A DNA stretch of 12,163 nucleotides from Xanthobacteraceae bacterium (GTDB taxonomy: Bacteria > Pseudomonadota > Alphaproteobacteria > Rhizobiales > Xanthobacteraceae). Numbering within the stretch: the first letter of the stretch is position 1; every line of letters begins with the position of its first letter. Below, one piece after another: positions 7,370 to 12,163 of this stretch. The notes beneath the pieces were generated by a model that did no database searches, was not told where the DNA came from, and saw only the letters and a program-made list of their open reading frames with translations. The position numbers were made by a program, and so were the translations under genes. The stretch is taken from positions 1 to 12,163 of the forward strand of contig JASHVC010000418.1 in assembly GCA_030039655.1 (NCBI GenBank), in the 5' to 3' direction.

Positions 7370-8353
7370 ATGCAGGGAAAGATTGCACTCGAGGAGCATT
7401 TCGCGATTCCGGAAACCGCCGCGGATTCCATGGGCTACTTTCCCGAGCCGGTGCGGGCCGAAGTCGCGGCGCGTAACGCCGATATCCACGGAATGCGGCT
7501 TAAGCTGATGGACGAGTACGGCATCGAAATGATGCTATTGTCGCTCAACGCGCCGGCCGTTCAGGCTATCCCAGACAAAGCGCGCGCTCACGACATTGCC
7601 CGCATCGCCAACGACTATCTGGCCGAAGAGGTGAGTAAACGGCCCAGTCGCTTTCAGGGTCTGGCCGCTCTCGCTATGCAGGATCCTGACGTGGCGACGC
7701 GCGAACTCGAACGTTGCGTAAAGGAGCTTGGATTCCGTGGCGCTCTAGTCAATGGCTTCTCGCAGGTCGATGCGGCGGACACGATCCGCTATTACGATTT
7801 GCCGCAATACCGGCCTTTCTGGGAGATGGTCGAGCGGCTCGATGTGCCGTTTTATCTCCACCCGCGCAATCCGCTGCCGCGCGACGCGCGCATTTACGAA
7901 GGGCACCCCTGGCTGCTCGGCCCTATTTGGGCCTTCGGCCAGGAGACGGCCGTGCACGCCTTGCGGCTCATGGCATCCGGATTGTTCGATGCGCATCCGC
8001 GCCTGCAAATCATCCTCGGCCACATGGGCGAGAACCTGCCCTACGGGATGTGGCGCGTCGATAATTCGAACGCGTGGATCCCAAACCGCAACAAATGGCC
8101 GGCCAAGAAGCGCTTGGGGGAATATTTTAGTTCCAACTTCTACATCACCACGTCCGGCAATCATCGCACCCAGGCGTTGATCAACGCGATGCTCGAAATC
8201 GGCGCCGACCGCATCATGTTCTCGACCGACTGGCCGTTCGAGAACATCGATCACGCCGCAGAATGGTTCGATGCCTGCTCGATCAGCGAAAATGACCGTC
8301 TCAAGATCGGACGTACGAATGCGCGGCGGTTGTTCAAGCTCGGCAATGACTGA
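7370..8353 (+). CDS. gamma-resorcylate (2,6-dihydroxybenzoate) decarboxylase-like amidohydrolase
   Basis: A 327-residue protein of the amidohydrolase-2 / ACMSD superfamily. Its length and sequence closely resemble rhizobial gamma-resorcylate decarboxylases, which remove CO2 from 2,6-dihydroxybenzoate to give resorcinol, reversibly and without oxidation. Metal ligands expected for the family are in place: Glu8 and His10 (ALEEHF), His164 (YLHPRNP) and Asp287 (STDWPF). The probable catalytic His218 is in LGHMGE. Other conserved blocks are LSLNAPAVQAI (57-67), YYDLPQYRPFW (141-151), GHPWLLGP (178-185) and RTNARRLFKL (315-324). The start has a strong GGAGGAA ribosome binding site. Resorcinol hydroxylase or ring-cleavage genes are not in the window, so the pathway is not shown. 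The related 2,3-dihydroxybenzoate decarboxylase is the main alternative. It is divergent from the sugar transferase across 204 bases. Confidence 0.88.
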   Translation: MQGKIALEEHFAIPETAADSMGYFPEPVRAEVAARNADIHGMRLKLMDEYGIEMMLLSLNAPAVQAIPDKARAHDIARIANDYLAEEVSKRPSRFQGLAALAMQDPDVATRELERCVKELGFRGALVNGFSQVDAADTIRYYDLPQYRPFWEMVERLDVPFYLHPRNPLPRDARIYEGHPWLLGPIWAFGQETAVHALRLMASGLFDAHPRLQIILGHMGENLPYGMWRVDNSNAWIPNRNKWPAKKRLGEYFSSNFYITTSGNHRTQALINAMLEIGADRIMFSTDWPFENIDHAAEWFDACSISENDRLKIGRTNARRLFKLGND

Positions 8354-8386
8354 GCGGATTGACGCTCGGAACTAACGATCGCCCGT

Positions 8387-8404
8387 CGAGCAACTTGTTG
8401 CTCG
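8387..8404. repeat. 8-bp inverted repeat downstream of the decarboxylase gene
   Basis: CGAGCAAC (8387-8394) and GTTGCTCG (8397-8404) are exact complements around a 2-base spacer, 34 bases after the decarboxylase stop. On the plus strand an A-run follows (about 8409-8414), not a T-run, so it is at best a weak terminator for that gene. It may instead be a protein-binding palindrome. Confidence 0.35.
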
Positions 8405-8481
8405 CGAGAAAAAATCGACGAAGTTAAGACGCCGCCCAAATTTTGACCTCATCTGATTCTCATTTTGAAACTTAACAGGAT

Positions 8482-8504
8482 TCTCGGCTGAGGGGATGCC
8501 GAGA
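8482..8504. repeat. 7-bp inverted repeat upstream of minC
   Basis: TCTCGGC (8482-8488) and GCCGAGA (8498-8504) are exact complements with a 9-base spacer. The repeat ends 9 bases before the CtrA-type box. It could be an operator for the min operon or chance. Confidence 0.3.
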
Positions 8505-8512
8505 GCGGATCA

Positions 8513-8558
8513 ATTAACCGATCTTTAACCATATCAGATCAGGTTGATTAACCGATCT
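8513..8558 (+). repeat. repeated 12-mer ATTAACCGATCT in the minC upstream region
   Basis: ATTAACCGATCT occurs at 8513-8524 and 8547-8558, 34 bases apart. The first copy forms the left part of the CtrA-type box. The second carries one TTAA half-site but is followed by GGACC instead of TTAAC. The second copy also lies in GGTT-GATT-AACC (8542-8553), a short inverted repeat, and could be a second regulator site or the -10 side of the promoter. Confidence 0.5.
8514..8529 (+). promoter_or_regulatory. CtrA-type box (TTAA-N7-TTAAC) upstream of minC
   Basis: TTAA (8514-8517), seven bases, then TTAAC (8525-8529) exactly fit the full binding consensus of the alphaproteobacterial cell-cycle regulator CtrA. 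The site lies about 60 bases before the minC start, in the only sizeable gap upstream of the operon. As I recall, CtrA has been tied to direct control of min genes in Sinorhizobium meliloti, which makes the site biologically sensible. The site is seen; its occupancy is inferred. Confidence 0.7.
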
Positions 8559-8587
8559 GGACCATCCGCAATCGGAGAGGGGCAGCA

Positions 8588-9295
8588 GTGTCGAGTCTCA
8601 TTCGTCAACGCCAGTCCCTGACGTTTCGAGTCCGCTCCTACATGTCGTTCGTCATCACTCCGCAGTCTCCAATCGCCGATTGGCTTGCGGACCTTGATGC
8701 CTCGCTCGAACGTTCCAAGGGTTTCTTCGCCGGTCATCCGATCGCGCTCGACCTCTCGGCCGTGCAACTGATGCCAAGCGAAATCGCGCAACTTGTCGCC
8801 AAGCTTGAGGAGCGGAAAATCCGCGTCCTCGGCATCGAGGGCGTGGAGGTGTCCGAAGGTGCGGAACGGCTTCCTCCGATCCTGCGCGGCAGCCGCGGTT
8901 GCCAGGACATTGTGCCGTCCGAGGCCGATGCGGCTGCTGACAAGCCCGTCAAAAAGAAGCAAGAGCCGGCGTCTCTCCTGGTCGAAAATCCGGTGCGCTC
9001 TGGTCAATCGGTAGTTTACATCGACGGCGACGTTACGGTCCTGGGCTCGGTCGGATCCGGCGCAGAGATCATCGCCGGCGGATCGATCCACGTCTACGGG
9101 ACGCTGCGCGGCCAAGCCATGGCGGGTGCTACCGGCGATCCTCGCGCGCGCATCTTCTGCCACCGCTTTGAGGCCGAGCTTCTGGCCATCGGCGCTTACT
9201 ACAAGACGGCGGACGAGATCGAAGAGAGCCTGCGCAGCGGACCCGTCCAGGCTTGGCTCGACGGCAAGACATTGAGAATTTCGGCGATCAACTAG
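8588..9295 (+). CDS. minC: septum-site-determining protein MinC
   Basis: A 235-residue MinC, the FtsZ polymerisation inhibitor recruited to the membrane by MinD. The N-terminal domain (about 1-100) opens with QSLTFRVRSYMSF and holds ALDLSAVQLM. A charged linker (about 110-128, including KKKQE) leads to the C-terminal beta-helix domain. That domain has RSGQSVVYIDGDVTVLG (137-153) and the MinD-contacting GGSIHVYGTLRGQAMAG (164-180), then ARIFCHRFEAELLAIGAYY. The length is close to that of E. coli MinC (231). The start is a GTG preceded by GAGAGGGG, a good ribosome binding site. First gene of the operon: minD begins 20 bases after the stop. A CtrA-type site lies in the upstream region. Confidence 0.97.
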   Translation: MSSLIRQRQSLTFRVRSYMSFVITPQSPIADWLADLDASLERSKGFFAGHPIALDLSAVQLMPSEIAQLVAKLEERKIRVLGIEGVEVSEGAERLPPILRGSRGCQDIVPSEADAAADKPVKKKQEPASLLVENPVRSGQSVVYIDGDVTVLGSVGSGAEIIAGGSIHVYGTLRGQAMAGATGDPRARIFCHRFEAELLAIGAYYKTADEIEESLRSGPVQAWLDGKTLRISAIN

Positions 9296-9315
9296 AGCAG
9301 CGAAAGGTCGTGATT

Positions 9316-10149
9316 ATGAGCGAGGAGAAAAAGGCTCGCGTCTTGGTGGTGACGTCGGGCAAAGGCGGGGTCGGCAAGACCACCTCGACCGCCGCGCTGG
9401 GCGCGGCTCTCGCTCACAATGGCGACAATGTCGTTGTCATCGACTTCGACGTTGGTTTGCGCAATCTCGACCTGGTGCTGGGCGCCGAGCGTCGCGTGGT
9501 TTTCGATCTGATCAACGTAATCCACGGGGTGGCGAAGCTGCCGCAGGCGCTCATTCGCGATAAGCGGGTGGAAAATCTGCAGCTCCTTGCCGCCTCGCAG
9601 ACTCGGGACAAGGACGCGTTGACCGAAGAAGGCGTCGCCAAAGTCATCGACGAATTGCGTCCGAAATTCGATTGGATCATTTGCGACAGCCCGGCTGGCA
9701 TCGAGCGCGGGGCGACGCTGGCCATGCGGCATGCCGATGCCGCCATCATCGTCACCAACCCTGAAGTGTCGTCGGTGCGCGATGCGGACCGCATTATCGG
9801 CCTCCTCGATTCGAAGACCGAGAAGGCGGAGCGCGGCGAGCGTGTCGACAAACACCTACTGATCACGCGGTTCGACCCCTGGCGCGCCCAGCGCGGCGAG
9901 ATGCTGGCCATCGAGGACGTGCTGGAAATTCTCTCGGTGCCGCTGCTCGGCATCATTCCCGAAAGCGAGGAAGTCCTGCGCGCCTCGAATGTCGGATCGC
10001 CGGTGACGCTCAACAGCGCTCAGAGCGCGCCCGCCAAGGCCTATTTCGACGCCGTGCGCCGGCTCAAGGGTGAGCAACTGCCCATGAATGTGCACACCGA
10101 GAGCCGGAGCCTTCTCACCAAGCTGTTTGGACGGAAAGCAGCAGCATGA
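9316..10149 (+). CDS. minD: septum-site-determining ATPase MinD
   Basis: A 277-residue MinD, the membrane-cycling ATPase that carries MinC and is stimulated by MinE. The deviant Walker [10 protein letters not shown] is at 15-23 with signature Lys16. Switch I is [12 protein letters not shown] (41-52), and Walker B is [11 protein letters not shown] (120-130). The C-terminus holds an amphipathic membrane-targeting helix around [11 protein letters not shown] (264-274), as expected for MinD. The ATG at 9316 has AAAGG upstream. A TTG at 9253 would start inside minC and add a non-conserved leader, so it is rejected. The gene overlaps minE by 4 bases (ATGA), indicating translational coupling. Confidence 0.98.
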   Translation: MSEEKKARVLVVTSGKGGVGKTTSTAALGAALAHNGDNVVVIDFDVGLRNLDLVLGAERRVVFDLINVIHGVAKLPQALIRDKRVENLQLLAASQTRDKDALTEEGVAKVIDELRPKFDWIICDSPAGIERGATLAMRHADAAIIVTNPEVSSVRDADRIIGLLDSKTEKAERGERVDKHLLITRFDPWRAQRGEMLAIEDVLEILSVPLLGIIPESEEVLRASNVGSPVTLNSAQSAPAKAYFDAVRRLKGEQLPMNVHTESRSLLTKLFGRKAAA

Positions 10150-10481
10150 ACATCTTTAGCCTGTTTCGCCGCAGTACCGCGCCTGTCGCGCGCGAGCGCC
10201 TGCAAATTCTGCTGGCACACGAACGCGTCGCGCGCGGCCAACCCGAGCTGCTCGGAGTCTTGCGCGAGGAGATCCTCGCCGTCATCGCCCGCCACGTTCA
10301 CTTCGACCCCGACAAGGTTCGTATCGAAGTGGATCGCGGTAAATCGGTGTCAACGCTCGTCGTTGACATCGAAATTCCAAACAGCGAACAAATTTCCGGC
10401 ATAGCTCCACCTTACACTCCCCTGAAGATCGATTCTGGTCCTGAGGAAAGCGGGCCGGCTATGGATCAACAGGTGGCGTAA
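10146..10481 (+). CDS. minE: cell division topological specificity factor MinE
   Basis: A 111-residue MinE, which displaces MinC and triggers MinD ATP hydrolysis, producing pole-to-pole dynamics. The N-terminal membrane helix MNIFSLFRR is followed by the MinD-contact region ([17 protein letters not shown], 12-28). The dimer domain follows, with [13 protein letters not shown] (39-51) and [23 protein letters not shown] strands up to about residue 78. The last 33 residues form a low-complexity, Pro/Ser/Glu tail not found in E. coli MinE (88 residues). The gene overlaps minD by 4 bases. Its TAA shares one base with the ATG of the next gene (TAATG). Confidence 0.97.
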   Translation: MNIFSLFRRSTAPVARERLQILLAHERVARGQPELLGVLREEILAVIARHVHFDPDKVRIEVDRGKSVSTLVVDIEIPNSEQISGIAPPYTPLKIDSGPEESGPAMDQQVA

Positions 10482-11176
10482 TGTGGACAATCGCGTTTCT
10501 CACTCAAAAAGGCGGCACGGGGAAAACAACACTTGCGGCATCGCTCGCGGTAGCGGCGGCGGAAGCGGGTGAAAAGGTTATCACGCTCGACCTCGACCCA
10601 CAGGGGTCACTGGCCCGTTGGGGCGAGCGTCGTGCGGCCGCGCAAGCTCCGAACAAGGTCATGGTCGAGCCGCTGGAGCGCGAGCGCCTGCCGCGGTTGC
10701 GCGCCATTCTGGACGGGCTTAGGGGCGCGGGCTTCACTCTTGCGGTGTTCGACACCGCCGGAGCCGACAGTGCGGCGGTCCGCCTTGTAGCCGACTCCGT
10801 GGACATTTGCCTCCTGCCTTCGCGGCCGTCGCGCCTGGACGTAGAGGCGACGGCGGGGACTTTCCGCGCGGTGTTCCTGGCGCGGCGCCGGGCGGCGTTC
10901 GTTCTCAATCAGTGCCCGCCGACCTACCGCAGCACGCGGGCGAGCGATGCGGCGAAGGATTTAACGTCGCTTGGCGTCCTGGCCGATCCGATGCTGACGG
11001 CGCGTATGGATTATCAGGATGCGTTGGCGGCGGGTCTTGGCGTCACCGAGTACGCGCGCGGGGGCAGGGCGGCCCAGGAAGTTGAGGCGCTGTGGAGTTG
11101 GACTCGTTCCCAGTTTGAAACAACCCCGGTCAGCCGTCTACCGCTGTTGCTCGAGCCGGAAAAAATTGCCGCCTAG
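10481..11176 (+). CDS. ParA-family ATPase coupled to minCDE
   Basis: A 231-residue ParA-like ATPase. The deviant Walker A QKGGTGKTT (9-17) has signature Lys10. Switch I is LDLDPQGSLARW (36-47), and Walker B is LAVFDTAGA (87-95). A ParA-like IDICLLPSRPSRLDVEA-type segment is seen as VDICLLPSRPSRLD (107-120). It lacks an N-terminal helix-turn-helix, so it is the short type typical of orphan ParAs that position chromosomal loci, protein arrays or envelope complexes. The start overlaps the minE stop by one base, so its expression is almost certainly linked to the Min proteins. No ParB is present. The cargo is unknown, and a role in division-site or nucleoid positioning is inferred from context. 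A short GC-rich hairpin follows the stop. Confidence 0.9.
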   Translation: MWTIAFLTQKGGTGKTTLAASLAVAAAEAGEKVITLDLDPQGSLARWGERRAAAQAPNKVMVEPLERERLPRLRAILDGLRGAGFTLAVFDTAGADSAAVRLVADSVDICLLPSRPSRLDVEATAGTFRAVFLARRRAAFVLNQCPPTYRSTRASDAAKDLTSLGVLADPMLTARMDYQDALAAGLGVTEYARGGRAAQEVEALWSWTRSQFETTPVSRLPLLLEPEKIAA

Positions 11177-11340
11177 CGGGGCTGAAGCCCCTCCAGCACC
11201 ACACGTTCGATCTCCTTGACGAGATCGTCGATCTTCAGTTCCGCTACAGCGGAAGGGCCGACGGTTGCAAAAGTCCGGCTGAATAAGTGCGGGTTGCGGG
11301 CATCTTTAGCCTCGGAGCGTTTCAGCGCATACTGACGCAA
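11173..11340 (-). CDS. possible small gene (55 aa), unrecognised
   Basis: On the minus strand a frame runs from a TTG at 11340 to TAG at 11173-11175, encoding 55 residues. It begins RQYALKRSEAKDARNPHLF and ends in an amphipathic helix-like ELKIDDLVKEIERVVLEGL stretch. The composition looks protein-like and most third codon positions are G or C. Against it: there is no good ribosome binding site before the TTG, the frame is open further upstream without an ATG, and no family is recognised. It could also be the decayed end of a longer gene. It overlaps the ParA-like stop by two or three bases and lies in the gap before the next rightward gene. Confidence 0.25.
   Translation of the reverse strand: MRQYALKRSEAKDARNPHLFSRTFATVGPSAVAELKIDDLVKEIERVVLEGLQPR
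11178..11191 (+). terminator. weak hairpin after the min operon
   Basis: GGGGC (11178-11182) and GCCCC (11187-11191) form a GC-rich stem around TGAA, one base after the stop of the ParA-like gene. No T-run follows, so termination would need a factor or occur elsewhere. The same bases would encode the last residues of a possible minus-strand small gene. Confidence 0.3.
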
Positions 11341-11358
11341 TATGCGAGGAGGTGGCCC

Positions 11359-11646
11359 GTGTTTAGCAATGTGAAATTGGTAAGCGTGAGTGTCGCGCTC
11401 ATTTGCTTGACTGTATGTGCGACGACAAGCAGCGCATCAGCTGTGACCGTGGAACTGGCAAGGAAGTGTTCTGCTCTGATGGCCAAGGCCTACCCGCCGC
11501 GTCAGCCCGGCAATCCGGCAGCGGGGAGCGCGAAAGGAAATGGAGCGGAGGCGCGGACTTATTATCAAAAATGCCTGGCGAATAACGGCAAGGTGGACGA
11601 CGACACCGGCACGCAGGGCAACAGCGCGGGCTCGAAGCCTAAGTGA
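11359..11646 (+). CDS. small secreted protein with two cysteines, unknown function
   Basis: A 95-residue protein with a signal peptide. A short basic start (FSNVK) leads into a hydrophobic stretch at 7-20, followed by ATTSSASA, with cleavage likely after residue 28. The mature part has two cysteines (37 and 72) in ARKCSALMAKAYPP and YYQKCLAN. A Gly/Asn/Ala linker separates them, and the tail is Gly/Ser/Lys-rich. The spacing suggests one disulfide in the periplasm. The start is a GTG at 11359, chosen because a strong GAGGAGGTGG sits just before it; the frame is open back to 11287 but has no site there. LTVC (17-20) is not a canonical lipobox, so a lipoprotein is less likely. I do not recognise a named family. 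Confidence 0.72.
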   Translation: MFSNVKLVSVSVALICLTVCATTSSASAVTVELARKCSALMAKAYPPRQPGNPAAGSAKGNGAEARTYYQKCLANNGKVDDDTGTQGNSAGSKPK

Positions 11647-11680
11647 CGACCAGTCCTCAGCAGCACAAGTTGGTCAGCCG

Positions 11681-12163
11681 CTAGCTTGCCTCGCGCAGCT
11701 TGACCGCGCCTTCCAGATCCACCGACACGAGCTGCGATACTCCACGCTCAGCCATGGTGACGCCGTAGAGGCGATTCATCCGCGCCATGGTGATCGGGTT
11801 ATGGGTGATGATGATGAAGCGGGTGTCGGTCGAGCGCGTCATCTCATCGAGCAGGTCGCAGAAGCGCTCGACGTTGTAATCGTCGAGCGGCGCGTCAACC
11901 TCGTCGAGTACGCAGATCGGCGCCGGATTGGTGAGAAAGACGGCGAAAATCAACGCCAGTGCGGTGAGTGCCTGCTCGCCGCCTGACAATAGCGACAGCA
12001 CCGCCGGCTTCTTTCCCGGCGGCTTCGCCATGATCTCGAGGCCGGCTTCAAGCGGGTCCTCGCTCTCGATCAGTTGCAGTTCGGCGGTGCCGCCGCCGAA
12101 CAGCTCAGTGAACAGTTTTTTGAAGTTCTCATTGACGACGGTGAACGATGCGAGCAGCCGTTC
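11681..12163 (-). CDS. smc: chromosome segregation protein Smc, C-terminal part (5' end outside window)
   Basis: The last 160 residues of Smc, the ring-shaped ATPase that compacts and segregates the chromosome. The visible part enters from the right edge with [19 protein letters not shown], then [19 protein letters not shown]. The ABC signature is [16 protein letters not shown], Walker B is [14 protein letters not shown], and the switch histidine is in FIIITHNP. The protein ends shortly after [13 protein letters not shown]. These are the standard C-terminal head-domain motifs of bacterial Smc; the N-terminal head, the coiled coils and the hinge lie outside the window. The gene is convergent with the small secreted protein across 34 bases. 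Confidence 0.97.
   Translation of the reverse strand, partial: ERLLASFTVVNENFKKLFTELFGGGTAELQLIESEDPLEAGLEIMAKPPGKKPAVLSLLSGGEQALTALALIFAVFLTNPAPICVLDEVDAPLDDYNVERFCDLLDEMTRSTDTRFIIITHNPITMARMNRLYGVTMAERGVSQLVSVDLEGAVKLREAS

Noticed and set aside
8534..9163. 209-residue minus-strand frame opposite minC
   Set aside because: Antisense to minC; no ribosome binding site or motif, and minC is beyond doubt.
9414..10013. 199-residue Ser/Arg-rich minus-strand frame opposite minD
   Set aside because: Complement of minD codons; low-complexity composition.
1..12163. CRISPR arrays, tRNA/rRNA genes, insertion sequences, integrases, toxin-antitoxin or restriction genes
   Set aside because: No spaced repeat arrays, RNA signatures, transposase motifs or defence-family domains were recognised in any frame; the window looks like ordinary chromosome with a few orphan modules.

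Overview
The window looks like chromosomal DNA from an alphaproteobacterium of the order Hyphomicrobiales, probably close to Bradyrhizobium or Xanthobacteraceae. The evidence is GC-rich DNA with GC-rich third codon positions, a tripartite-tricarboxylate (Bug) binding protein, a gamma-resorcylate-decarboxylase-like enzyme closely matching what I recall of rhizobial versions, a minCDE operon behind a perfect CtrA-type box, and an alphaproteobacterial-type Smc C-terminus. This placement comes from protein features only; no database search was possible.

Layout. Bases 1-1313 (+) hold the end of an alpha/beta hydrolase and a Tat-exported Bug solute-binding protein, a typical accessory catabolic pair. 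Bases 1344-5026 (-) read leftward: lemA, an HtpX-like M48 protease with an acidic Pro/Ser tail, then two ParA/MinD-fold ATPases. These two look like diverged tandem paralogues. The first has a canonical deviant Walker A and the second has lost the signature lysine. Bases 5306-5761 (+) encode an unrecognised protein with a single membrane segment. Its 3' end overlaps the tail of a leftward polyprenyl-phosphate sugar-1-phosphate transferase (5693-7165). Bases 7370-8353 (+) encode the decarboxylase of the amidohydrolase superfamily.

Bases 8588-11176 (+) form a tight cell-division operon: minC, minD, minE and a fourth ParA-like ATPase. Stop and start codons overlap at minD/minE (ATGA) and minE/parA-like (TAATG). 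The region upstream of minC carries TTAA-N7-TTAAC, a full match to the CtrA consensus, plus a repeated 12-mer and two inverted repeats. Bases 11359-11646 (+) encode a small secreted protein with two cysteines. The 3' end of smc enters leftward from the right edge (11681-12163). A possible 55-residue gene on the minus strand lies at 11173-11340.

Working together: the right half is devoted to spatial control of division and chromosome organisation (MinCDE, a coupled ParA-like ATPase, Smc). The middle block links an envelope protease pair (LemA/HtpX-like) to two ParA-like ATPases of unknown cargo. The most novel-looking points are the canonical/degenerate ParA pair behind an inverted repeat and the ParA-like gene coupled to minE. 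No rRNA, tRNA, CRISPR array, transposase or recombinase was seen.
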